Assembly (NCBI GenBank): GCA_947379755.1
Contig: CANCOC010000008.1
Span: 1 to 64,000 of the forward strand
DNA length: 64,000 nt
Direction: 5' to 3'
Origin: Alcaligenaceae bacterium
Lineage (GTDB): Bacteria > Pseudomonadota > Gammaproteobacteria > Burkholderiales > Burkholderiaceae_B
Part shown: positions 10,125-19,009 of the stretch, one piece after another
Layout: each line of letters opens with the position of its first letter
How positions within the stretch are numbered: the first letter of the stretch is position 1
Program-made: the position numbers and the translations under genes
The notes under the pieces: model-generated
Told to the model about the DNA's origin: nothing
The model's database searches: none
What the model saw: the letters and a program-made list of their open reading frames with translations, nothing else

Positions 10125-10664
10125 ATGCTACAGGTTAAAAAAACATTTTTACTCTCCGCCTTGATCACTACGGGTTTATTGAGCGGTTGTACGAGTCTTG
10201 AACGCTATAACCAGCTCGATCAGTCCTATGCACAATTGCAAAAAGCATATCAGGCTGACGAAGTCGAGATCGCCCGGTTGCAGGGTATGTTGAAAGTCTC
10301 CATTCTGGATAAAGTCTTGTTCAAGACGGGAGGGTTCAGGCTGGACAATCAAGCAAAAGCCGTCCTTGACAAGATGGTTCCGACGCTATCGCGTCTGAAG
10401 GAAACGAAGATTCTTGTCCGGGGATATACAGACAGTCAGGCTGTTGGCTCTGGGTTGCGCAGTCAGGAGATTAAGGACAACCTTGATTTGTCAGAAAGGC
10501 GTGCAGAAAGCGTCACTGGTTATCTGATTGAAAAAGGAGTGAATCCTGCAATGATTGCGACTCAGGGCTTGGGCGAGAAGGATCCAGTGATCTCGAATGA
10601 GACGCCCGATGGTCGTGCACAAAACCGGCGAGTTGAGGTTGTCTTGCTGGGATCTGGAAACTAA
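10125..10664 (+). CDS. OmpA-family peptidoglycan-binding lipoprotein
   Basis: Lipobox LLSGCTS; VLFKTGGFRLDNQAKAVLDK...LDLSERRAESVTGYLIEKGV...GRAQNRRVEVVL. Confidence 0.9.
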   Translation: MLQVKKTFLLSALITTGLLSGCTSLERYNQLDQSYAQLQKAYQADEVEIARLQGMLKVSILDKVLFKTGGFRLDNQAKAVLDKMVPTLSRLKETKILVRGYTDSQAVGSGLRSQEIKDNLDLSERRAESVTGYLIEKGVNPAMIATQGLGEKDPVISNETPDGRAQNRRVEVVLLGSGN

Positions 10665-10669
10665 ACCAT

Positions 10670-11074
10670 ATGTCCGGAGACATCATCATGCGTTCGGTCA
10701 AGTATCTTCCTGTTTTTTTTCTGTTGCTTCTGACAGGTTGTGGCGCGAGCATGCTGAGTGGCTCCGCTGCCTATACAGACAGCATGGACGGGATCCTGGT
10801 CACAAGCTACGGCAGTACTTTGTATATCTATGATAAAGATCAGGCGGATTCAGGCAAGTCGGAATGTCTGGATGCCTGTGCTGAAAAATGGCCTCCGCTT
10901 TATGTCGATTCTGCTGCAGTACTCTCTCGTGACTTTTCCAGAATCGTTCGGCCCAATGGCCACTCTCAGCTGACCTTTAAGGGTAAGCCGCTGTACCTGT
11001 GGTCGGGCGATCGACAAACAGGAGATCGTGCAGGTGATGGCTTGAATAACGTATGGCATGTTGTGCCGAGGTAG
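10670..11074 (+). CDS. lipoprotein of the COG4315-type secreted-repeat family
   Basis: Lipobox LLTGCGA; LYIYDKDQADSGKSECLDACAEKWPPL...GKPLYLWSGDRQTGDRAGDGLNNVWHVV. Confidence 0.85.
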   Translation: MSGDIIMRSVKYLPVFFLLLLTGCGASMLSGSAAYTDSMDGILVTSYGSTLYIYDKDQADSGKSECLDACAEKWPPLYVDSAAVLSRDFSRIVRPNGHSQLTFKGKPLYLWSGDRQTGDRAGDGLNNVWHVVPR

Positions 11075-11551
11075 ATGAAAACCCTGATGCTTCTGCGCCA
11101 CGCCAAGGCGACTCAGGATACGCCTGAGCTGCCTGATCGTGATCGCCCTTTACAAGCGTGTGGTCTAAAGAATGCAAAAAAAATGGGTAAGTATCTCAAT
11201 TCTAAGAAGTTGAAAATTGATCTGATTCTTTCAAGTCCAGCGGTGCGTGCTCTAGAGACGGCGAAGGTGATACAAAAAATTCTGGGACTCAAAGAAAGGA
11301 ATTTAAGGATAAATGAAGGACTGTATTTATCTGATTGCCTGACACTGATTAAGGCTGCGCAACAAACGGACAATGATATTCGAGCGTTGATGTTGGTGGG
11401 CCACAATCCAGAACTGGATGAAGTCGCAAGTTTTTTTTTACAAAAATATCATCACTTTAGAACGTGTTCCCTCGTTATTTTGAAGTTTGATATCAAGTCC
11501 TGGTCAGAAATAGAGCATTCAAAACCACAGAAAATTTCATTTGTGAATTAA
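11075..11551 (+). CDS. SixA-like histidine phosphatase
   Basis: MKTLMLLRHAKA RHG motif, SSPAVRALETA, LMLVGHNPEL. Confidence 0.9.
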   Translation: MKTLMLLRHAKATQDTPELPDRDRPLQACGLKNAKKMGKYLNSKKLKIDLILSSPAVRALETAKVIQKILGLKERNLRINEGLYLSDCLTLIKAAQQTDNDIRALMLVGHNPELDEVASFFLQKYHHFRTCSLVILKFDIKSWSEIEHSKPQKISFVN

Positions 11552-11577
11552 GGGATGCCAGGTACTGACCCATATAT

Positions 11578-12165
11578 TTGGAGCGAGACGTGAGTAATGA
11601 ATTTCGGGTCCGGGGCAATGAGCTGCTCCTGATTGCACGTGATTCGATTTCAACAGCAATGGGATTACCTCTTGGCGTTGAGTATTCAAGTCCGTGGCTA
11701 CAGGATCAGGGCGCAAGCTTTGTGACATTACAGCAGGCACAGCAGTTGCGTGGCTGTATCGGCACGCTGGAGCCGCATCGATCACTATTGCATGATGTCA
11801 GGGAAAATGCTCAGTCTGCAGCGTTGCGTGATCCAAGATTTCCTGCTTTGAAGCTTCAGGAGCTGGACAAGACGATCATTGAAGTTTCTGTCCTGACTCC
11901 TAAAGTTCAGATGCTGTTCACCAGTGAGACGGATGTCCATGAACAATTGGTACCAGGCGTGGATGGGGTCTTGATCGAGTATGGTCATCTCCGGGGAACA
12001 TTTCTCCCCCAGGTATGGGAGCAATTACCTGGCAGGGACGAATTTATGCGTCAGCTAAAGATGAAGGCAGGATTGCCTCATGATTTTTGGTCAGAGCATC
12101 TCAAAATTTATCGCTACAGAGTCAGCAAGTGGTCTGAAGCCGATATGCAGGGCAGAAAATCATGA
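11578..12165 (+). CDS. AmmeMemoRadiSam system protein A (AMMECR1 family)
   Basis: GASFVTLQQAQQLRGCIGTLEPHRSLLHDVRENAQSAALRDPRFPAL. Confidence 0.92.
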   Translation: MERDVSNEFRVRGNELLLIARDSISTAMGLPLGVEYSSPWLQDQGASFVTLQQAQQLRGCIGTLEPHRSLLHDVRENAQSAALRDPRFPALKLQELDKTIIEVSVLTPKVQMLFTSETDVHEQLVPGVDGVLIEYGHLRGTFLPQVWEQLPGRDEFMRQLKMKAGLPHDFWSEHLKIYRYRVSKWSEADMQGRKS

Positions 12166-13247
12166 AAGATGAGCCATATTTTGCGCGTTACTGGCATTGG
12201 GCGGAGGATGGTCGCATGCAATGTGACCTGTGTCCTCGTGATTGCAAACTCAATAATAATCAGCGTGGAGCCTGCTTTGTCCGGATGCGTCAAGGCCATG
12301 AGATGGTTCTGACGACTTATGGGAGATCGTCAGGGTTTTGTATTGATCCCATCGAAAAAAAACCACTGAACCATTTCTATCCGGGATCAAGTGTGCTGTC
12401 GTTTGGTACGGCGGGATGCAATCTTGCCTGTAAATTTTGCCAGAATTGGGATATTAGCAAGTCCAGGGATATGGACAAACTGATGGATCAGGCTGCACCT
12501 GACGCCATTGCGCAGGCGGCGCTGGACTTTAAATGCAAGAGCGTTGCGTTTACTTATAACGATCCTGTTATTTTTGCGGAATACGCCATGGATGTGGCAG
12601 ATAGCTGTCATGCCCGTGGCATTCAGACTGTTGCAGTCACAGCGGGGTATATGCACGCAAAACCCCGGCGTGATTTTTATTCAAAAATTGACGCCGCGAA
12701 CGTAGATCTCAAAGCATTCAGTGAAGATTTTTATTTTAAGTTGACAGGTTCACAGCTCCAGCCGGTTCTGGATACGCTGCTTTATCTGAAACACGAAACG
12801 GATGTCTGGTTGGAAATCACAACATTACTCATTCCTAATCGCAATGACTCGGATGAAGAATTGACTGCTTTATCCCGATGGGTTTTCAAGGAGCTGGGTC
12901 CGGATGTGCCACTGCATTTTTCAGCATTTCATCCGGACTTCAAGATGTCAGATGTTCCGGCGACTGACGAAGCAACACTGATCCGTGCCAGAAATATCGC
13001 AATCGAAGCAGGTCTGCGGTATGTATATACCGGCAACATTCATTATATGTTTGGAGATACGACTTTTTGTCCTCTCTGCCATACGACGCTGATTGTTCGT
13101 GACTGGCATCACATAGAGCGCTATCACCTTACGGCAGACGGATGCTGCCCTGAATGCAAGACGGTCATTCCAGGCCGATTTGATCTGGCGCCTGGAGGAT
13201 TTGGACGCAAACGTATTCCCATTTCAATTTGTTCATATTCACCCTGA
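12162..13247 (+). CDS. AmmeMemoRadiSam system radical SAM enzyme
   Basis: CDLCPRDCKL and AGCNLACKFCQNWDISKSR (CxxxCxxC); ATGA overlap with the AMMECR1 gene. Confidence 0.93.
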   Translation: MKDEPYFARYWHWAEDGRMQCDLCPRDCKLNNNQRGACFVRMRQGHEMVLTTYGRSSGFCIDPIEKKPLNHFYPGSSVLSFGTAGCNLACKFCQNWDISKSRDMDKLMDQAAPDAIAQAALDFKCKSVAFTYNDPVIFAEYAMDVADSCHARGIQTVAVTAGYMHAKPRRDFYSKIDAANVDLKAFSEDFYFKLTGSQLQPVLDTLLYLKHETDVWLEITTLLIPNRNDSDEELTALSRWVFKELGPDVPLHFSAFHPDFKMSDVPATDEATLIRARNIAIEAGLRYVYTGNIHYMFGDTTFCPLCHTTLIVRDWHHIERYHLTADGCCPECKTVIPGRFDLAPGGFGRKRIPISICSYSP

Positions 13248-13294
13248 GTCATTTTAAAAGATGGTATTGCGTTTATCTCAAGGAGTCAGGATAT

Positions 13295-13927
13295 ATGTTT
13301 CACGATCGCATGGATGCAGCAAGCCAGCTGGCCAAAAAATTGATTGCATATAAAGGTAAACATCCGCTCATTCTTGGGATTCCTCGGGGGGCTGTACCGA
13401 TGGCAATACTGATTGCCGGGGAACTGGAAGGTGATTTTGATGTGTTGCTGGCGCGTAAGCTACGTGCACCCCATCACCCAGAGTCCGCGATCGGAGCCGT
13501 CGACGAGCATGGTTGGACCTATATTTCTTCCTATGCAAAATCACTGGAAATTGATCAAAAGTATATTGATAGTGAAAAATTTATTCAGCTAGAGCTCATG
13601 AAAAAACGTCGTGCTGCATACGACAAGATCCATCCCCCTGTTCACCCTGCAGCCAAAATCGTGATTGTTGTTGACGATGGACTGGCTACGGGGGCAACGA
13701 TGATTGCTGCATTACATGGTTTGCGTGAGCTTAAACCTCTCAAGTTGATTTGTGCAGTACCGGTTGCCTCGCCAGAGAGTCTCATGAAAGTTCAGGAAGT
13801 TGCTGATCAGGTTGTCTGTCTTGAAGCACCTGCATATTTCAAGTCTGTGAGTCAGGCCTTTGAAAGGTTTGATCAGGTTGATGATGAGGAGGTACTGTCT
13901 TTGCTCGCGCATTTGAAAAAAAGATGA
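13295..13927 (+). CDS. phosphoribosyltransferase family protein
   Basis: ILGIPRGAVPMAILIA, VVDDGLATGATMIAAL PRPP loop; start set to ATG 13295 (in frame within the longer ORF). Confidence 0.88.
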   Translation: MFHDRMDAASQLAKKLIAYKGKHPLILGIPRGAVPMAILIAGELEGDFDVLLARKLRAPHHPESAIGAVDEHGWTYISSYAKSLEIDQKYIDSEKFIQLELMKKRRAAYDKIHPPVHPAAKIVIVVDDGLATGATMIAALHGLRELKPLKLICAVPVASPESLMKVQEVADQVVCLEAPAYFKSVSQAFERFDQVDDEEVLSLLAHLKKR

Positions 13928-13970
13928 GTGCAGTTTTTTTGTCTTCTTTCAATCATGTTTCTGAATCTAA

Positions 13971-14186
13971 GTGAAAATCATGCATAAGATCTTTCTGTTT
14001 TGCTGTGTTTGTATGATGGCAACAGGGTGTGCCAAAAAAGAATATACAAAGCCTGGTAGTGGACACGCAGAGTTTTCCAATGATTTACTGGCATGTCAGG
14101 AAGTTTCAAAAAAATTAAGTGGCTTTGAAAATGATAGTGATGTCATTCGTCATTGCCTGGAAGGAAAAGGCTGGACCTATGAATAG
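13971..14186 (+). CDS. small lipoprotein, hypothetical
   Basis: Signal peptide and lipobox MMATGCAKKEYTKPGSGHAEF. Confidence 0.65.
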   Translation: MKIMHKIFLFCCVCMMATGCAKKEYTKPGSGHAEFSNDLLACQEVSKKLSGFENDSDVIRHCLEGKGWTYE

Positions 14187-14412
14187 GATGCGCTTGTTGA
14201 TAAGTCTGGGCTGTGTCAGCCTCACAGGGTGTGTGGGCAGCATTACCGATGTAAAAGTCAAGGATAAGGAGCCCGCCTGTGTGAGGCAATGCAGTAGCTT
14301 TTATAGCCAATGCATTGGAAGCTCTGGTGAGACGAATAACAAGACAATTCGAGCCTGTAACGATGGATATGAGGTGTGTGTCCAAAGTTGTCCTTCTGAG
14401 TTTAAGCCGTAA
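14179..14412 (+). CDS. small Cys-rich lipoprotein, hypothetical
   Basis: ATG 14179 gives MNRMRLLISLGCVSLTGCVGS..., then CVRQCSSFYSQCIGS...CNDGYEVCVQSCP; overlaps the preceding ORF. Confidence 0.65.
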   Translation: MNRMRLLISLGCVSLTGCVGSITDVKVKDKEPACVRQCSSFYSQCIGSSGETNNKTIRACNDGYEVCVQSCPSEFKP

Positions 14413-14414
14413 TC

Positions 14415-14912
14415 ATGAAAACGCTCATGCTTTTACGTCATGGCGCTGCGGTCAATCCCAGGCCTCATTTACCAGATCGTGATCGTGCGCTCGCTTGTGA
14501 TGGTGTCAATGAGGTCAGGGCGCTTGCCAGAGAGTTGAATGAGGATATGTTTGAAATTGATCTGATCATATCCAGTCCTGCAGTCAGAGCCATATCGACA
14601 ACACAAATCCTGATGAAGGAGATGGCAGCCCGTACTAAATTTCTGAGTGTCCTTGAGCCGTTGTATTCAGTTGAGCCGCAAGGTCTATCCAGGATTATTC
14701 AGGGGACAGACAGAAAAATTAAACACCTGCTGGTCGTTGGGCATCAGCCTGAGCTTGAAGGCCTGACCTGCTCAATTATGAATCAATCCGTGCATCTTCA
14801 TCCTTGCTCTATGGCAATGTTTGCGTTCGATGTGAAGTCCTGGAGAGACCTGTTCGATTCCAGGCCTGTCAGAACGATCCTCAGACGTCCTCTGGCAAGG
14901 CTGAATGGATGA
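14415..14912 (+). CDS. SixA-like histidine phosphatase (second copy)
   Basis: MKTLMLLRHGAAVNPRPHLPDRDRAL, SSPAVRAISTTQ, LLVVGHQPEL. Confidence 0.88.
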   Translation: MKTLMLLRHGAAVNPRPHLPDRDRALACDGVNEVRALARELNEDMFEIDLIISSPAVRAISTTQILMKEMAARTKFLSVLEPLYSVEPQGLSRIIQGTDRKIKHLLVVGHQPELEGLTCSIMNQSVHLHPCSMAMFAFDVKSWRDLFDSRPVRTILRRPLARLNG

Positions 14913-15082
14913 TTTGTACGATCCAAATACACAACAGTTGATTTCGTGCAATTGAGCGTAGATTGAACTGTGTCATCATGTCGCCAAGTAGCCTGTTCTA
15001 AACCATACCTGAATGTGGTGGCAGGTCAGCTTTTGTGACGTGGCGGTGCGGACTCCCGTGCTGGAATTCATGGGGCCGGACA

Positions 15083-16474
15083 ATGAAGTTGATCAGTAGT
15101 GAGCTTAAAGACAGTGCCCTTGCGCTATATCAGAATACTCTGGATGAGTCGGTTGCTCTGGTCAGATTCTGTCGGAATAACTGGGGGCTTGTCATCTTGA
15201 TTGCAGCTCTCTTTGTTGCTGTCATTTGGTATGCCAAACCAATGCCGCCATTACACGTTCAAATGTCAGCGGGAGCGCCAGGAAGCTCGTACTCGATCCT
15301 GGCGCAAAAGTATGCAGATTATTTGGCGCAGAATGGAGTGACGCTTGACATTGTAAATAGCACAGGTGCGATGCAAAACCTTCAGCGTGTGAAGGATCCA
15401 GCGAGCTCAGTTTCAGTTGCTTTTATTCAGAGCGGAATTGCGACAGGCAGCGAAACTGATGGACTTTTATCACTGGGCAGTGTCGACTATGAGCCGGTCT
15501 GGTTTTTTTACCAGCATGAATCAAAACTTTCCCCATCTGATCAGCTTAAGGATTATCTAAGTGAACCGATTGCGCTAGGCAACAGTGGGAGTGGCACGAA
15601 GGTGCTCGCACTCAAACTGCTCAAATTGAATGGGTTGACTGATAACCTGGATGACAATCCCAATATTGTCAGCTTACCCTACGAAGATTATGCAAAGGCG
15701 GTCGAGCGGGGCGAGGTCAAGGCAGTTTTTCTGATTGATGGGATGGATTCAGACAATGTGCAGGCCCTGTTGAATAATCCCGATGTCAAAATGAGAAATT
15801 TTGTCCGGGCAGACGCCTATACAAGGCGTTTGCCATTCTTGCATGAGCTTGTTGTCCCCATGGGTGGGCTCAATCTTGAACGTAACATCCCTGACCAGGA
15901 TATCAAGCTGATCGCTACCACTACCAACCTGATCATAGACAAAGATCTTCATCCTGCCATTCAGATGTTGCTCTTACAGGCAGCTCAACATATTAATGGT
16001 GTGAAAAGTTATTTTGCACAACAAGATGAGTTTCCCTCGGTCAAGGATGGCACCGTCGCGCAGAGCAAGGTCGCACGACAGTTCTACGAGCGCGGCGGTC
16101 CCGTCTTGATGAACTATCTGCCGTTCTGGTTGAGTGCATTCATCGAGAGAGTATTTTGGCTGCTTGTACCATTTACAGCACTGGCAGCATTTTTGTATCC
16201 TTTTATCAGATCACTTCCCGCTGTTCGTCTGGATCGTATGCGTAACCGCATCATGGCATTACATCTTGAATTGAACGAGTTTGAAGCACGGCTCCTCAAA
16301 TCTTACTCACCTACTACCCACGCAGACTATGTGGGTCAGCTCAATGCCATTGCGAATCACGTGTTGAGACTAAAAGTGAGTAGTACTGTCGCGCTGGAGT
16401 ATTCGACGCTCCGCACAACGATTGATCATTTCAAAAACTGGTTGCGTGACGCTGAACGCAACTTAAAATCTTGA
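15083..16474 (+). CDS. TAXI-family TRAP-type solute-binding protein with N- and C-terminal TM segments
   Basis: N-terminal TM LVILIAALFVAVIWYA, MSAGAPGSSYSILAQKYADYL TAXI-like domain, C-terminal TM VFWLLVPFTALAAFLYPFI followed by a likely helical tail; start set to ATG 15083. Confidence 0.8.
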   Translation: MKLISSELKDSALALYQNTLDESVALVRFCRNNWGLVILIAALFVAVIWYAKPMPPLHVQMSAGAPGSSYSILAQKYADYLAQNGVTLDIVNSTGAMQNLQRVKDPASSVSVAFIQSGIATGSETDGLLSLGSVDYEPVWFFYQHESKLSPSDQLKDYLSEPIALGNSGSGTKVLALKLLKLNGLTDNLDDNPNIVSLPYEDYAKAVERGEVKAVFLIDGMDSDNVQALLNNPDVKMRNFVRADAYTRRLPFLHELVVPMGGLNLERNIPDQDIKLIATTTNLIIDKDLHPAIQMLLLQAAQHINGVKSYFAQQDEFPSVKDGTVAQSKVARQFYERGGPVLMNYLPFWLSAFIERVFWLLVPFTALAAFLYPFIRSLPAVRLDRMRNRIMALHLELNEFEARLLKSYSPTTHADYVGQLNAIANHVLRLKVSSTVALEYSTLRTTIDHFKNWLRDAERNLKS

Positions 16475-16480
16475 GTACCA

Positions 16481-17224
16481 ATGTCCATACCTGACTTGAT
16501 GACGAATGCGCCCGCGATCTCTGAACAGGATGGTATTCGGAACTTGCACTTTGGTACCCTTAATATTCAGGGTGCCATGAGGATTTCTGATCCCTATGCG
16601 CTGGAGTTCGAATATATCCAGCAAATGATGATATGGACTCTTTTTAAAGAGTCGCCTGCACACATCGTGCAACTTGGTCTGGGGGCCGGCTCATTGACCA
16701 AATTTTGTTACAAGCACTTTACCCTCAGTCAGATTACAGCGATTGAGCTTGATCCTGCAGTGATCGATATCTGCCGGTCTGATTTTGCACTCCCGAGCGA
16801 TGATCAGCGCTTGAGTACGATTGCCATGGATGCCATGAATTACGTGACGAATGTCAATCATCACGGCATGGTCGATATCTTGCAGGTTGATCTTTATGAT
16901 GCACTGGCACTCGGGCCGGCTCTTGGGTCACTCGATTTTTATCAGGCCTGTGCCGATTGCCTAAGTCCGGAGGGCATAATGACTGTCAATCTGTTTTGTG
17001 ATTATCCGGACCACGATAAAAATCTTGAAATGATGGAGCAAGTCTTTCAGTCCGTTGCATGGCTGCCAGAGGTTCATGACAGTAATGTCGTGGCTATTGC
17101 CTTCAAACACAGCCCTTCAGTGGATTTTGATCAGCTGTATGACCGCGCGGAGGTGATCGATCGCAAATGGAATTTGCCTGCAAAAACATGGGTCGATCGC
17201 CTGATGGACTGGATGCGCGAATAA
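16481..17224 (+). CDS. spermidine synthase-like / fused-MT family protein
   Basis: IVQLGLGAGSLTKFCYKHF...ITAIELDPAVIDICR...DILQVDLYDA. Confidence 0.82.
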   Translation: MSIPDLMTNAPAISEQDGIRNLHFGTLNIQGAMRISDPYALEFEYIQQMMIWTLFKESPAHIVQLGLGAGSLTKFCYKHFTLSQITAIELDPAVIDICRSDFALPSDDQRLSTIAMDAMNYVTNVNHHGMVDILQVDLYDALALGPALGSLDFYQACADCLSPEGIMTVNLFCDYPDHDKNLEMMEQVFQSVAWLPEVHDSNVVAIAFKHSPSVDFDQLYDRAEVIDRKWNLPAKTWVDRLMDWMRE

Positions 17225-17226
17225 TT

Positions 17227-17913
17227 CTAATGCATGAGTAGGGCATAGATGTCCCTGTTTTTTTGATAGCAACTACAGGCTTGCAAAATGAGTGCTTCGC
17301 GATCCAGGACTTGCATAACACCTCTGTGGTAATTGATCAGCCCCCGCTTTTTAAAATCACTTGCTGTCGTTGTGATTCCGACCCTTCTGACACCCATCAT
17401 GAGTCCAATAAACTCGTGCGTCATCATGAAAATAGGGGACTGTGCGCGATCCTGACTCATCAGGAGCCACTTTGCGAGTCGTGGACCTATTTCGTGAAAA
17501 TGTTCGCAAGCGGCAGATAAACCAAGCAGCTGTATTCTCACCGCCATATAGGTTTTGAGTAATTCTTCGAGTTTTTTGTATTTGCGTGCAAGCTGTAAAA
17601 ATTGAGTCAGCTTGATGCGCCATACATGTCCAGCTCCCTGAACACGTGCCGTGAAAAGATTTGTTGTTAGGCCGAGGATTACTTCTGCACCCAGACATCC
17701 CTCGCGCCCGATCATGCCAATTTCCAGGGGAGGATGATTGTCAATTTTTTGAACAAGCGAAATAAATCCATCTGTTGGAAAGTGCAGATATTCCGCGGCA
17801 CAACCCGACTCACAGATCACCTCAGAAAGTATCAGTGGGATCCATTCTGCACCAGAAAAAAATGCATCCCGTTCAATATTGTCTAAACGCTGAAGCAGCA
17901 GATTACTATCCAT
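17227..17913 (-). CDS. Crp/Fnr-family transcriptional regulator
   Basis: cNMP-binding-like N-terminus (YLHFPTDGFISLV...MIGREGCLGAEVIL) and winged HTH (MTHEFIGLMMGVRRVGITTTASDFKKRGLINYHRG). Confidence 0.88.
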   Translation of the reverse strand: MDSNLLLQRLDNIERDAFFSGAEWIPLILSEVICESGCAAEYLHFPTDGFISLVQKIDNHPPLEIGMIGREGCLGAEVILGLTTNLFTARVQGAGHVWRIKLTQFLQLARKYKKLEELLKTYMAVRIQLLGLSAACEHFHEIGPRLAKWLLMSQDRAQSPIFMMTHEFIGLMMGVRRVGITTTASDFKKRGLINYHRGVMQVLDREALILQACSCYQKNRDIYALLMH

Positions 17914-18045
17914 GCTGGCATCTCACTTAAGTGATTGCCACATAACCCCGCAATGGGTGGCTCCAGGAGCACTCTGATTTGTTGATATCAGCTGTCTAAC
18001 TGCGACTATCTACTCTTTTGACTGCAGGTTCGGTCTGTTAGCGTA

Positions 18046-18858
18046 CTAAACAGCCATTTTGTTTGGCAAAAGTCTCTCATATTCTGTTTTAACGACTTGA
18101 TAGCATTCACAGGTACGTTGTTCAAGGCCAAGGCGATTCAGGATTGTGATGTGGCCGCGCGCATATTGAATCAGCTTGGCTTTTTGCAGCTTTAAAGCTG
18201 CTTCGGTGACACCTTCACGCCTGACGCCCAGCATGTTGGCAATCAATTCCTGAGTCATGATCAGCTCATTGCTTCTCAACCGATCCATACTGAGCAGTAA
18301 CCAGCGGCATAACTGCTGATCAAGTGTGTGATGCCGGTTGCATACTGCAGTCTGGGACATCTGTGTAATCAGCGCTTGTGTATAACGCAGCAGTAAGTGC
18401 ATCACAGGAACTGATTTATTAAATTCGCGAAGCAACATGCTTGACTGAATGCGATAGCCTTTACCCGCGCTTTGAACAACTGCCCGGCTTGATGTAGATT
18501 CGCCACCCATAAAGATCGATATGCCAACGACGCCTTCGTTGCCTACTACTGCTATTTCTGCTGACGAGCCATTTTCCAGCTCATACAGCAAGGAAACAAT
18601 CGCTGTTGATGGAAAATACACATGACTCATTTTGTTGCCTGGCTCGTACAGCACTTTGCCAAGCTCCATGTCGACGGCCTCAATATGAGGCAGGATTCTT
18701 TCCCAATCTTCATCAGGAATGCTGTGAAAAAGATAATTGCTATCTTTAACTTCCTTGAAGTCCATTTCCTGACCTGTTCTAAGCATGGATTTGTCTCTCA
18801 TTCGCGCGCATACTAATTTATGCTTTATACACCTGATTGTATGTCCATTACTGCACAT
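18046..18858 (-). CDS. Crp/Fnr-family transcriptional regulator
   Basis: VYFPSTAIVSLLYELENGSSAEIAVVGNEGVVGISIFMGG and LIANMLGVRREGVTEAALKLQKAKLIQYARG; the start may lie downstream. Confidence 0.9.
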   Translation of the reverse strand: MCSNGHTIRCIKHKLVCARMRDKSMLRTGQEMDFKEVKDSNYLFHSIPDEDWERILPHIEAVDMELGKVLYEPGNKMSHVYFPSTAIVSLLYELENGSSAEIAVVGNEGVVGISIFMGGESTSSRAVVQSAGKGYRIQSSMLLREFNKSVPVMHLLLRYTQALITQMSQTAVCNRHHTLDQQLCRWLLLSMDRLRSNELIMTQELIANMLGVRREGVTEAALKLQKAKLIQYARGHITILNRLGLEQRTCECYQVVKTEYERLLPNKMAV

Positions 18859-19009
18859 AAATGGAAAAAGTGTTTGTTTTACTTAGTTTTTTGCTGCCGG
18901 TCCGCCTGTATCCTCAGGGAATTGTTCGCGAGGTGACCGAGTCAGGATTTGATAAGATCTACACATGCAGATGTAACCTCTCCACGAAATTTCCATCTAA
19001 TTCAATCGT

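Noticed and set aside
11075-14912. SixA duplication as an assembly artefact
   Set aside because: The two copies are clearly diverged and have different neighbours.
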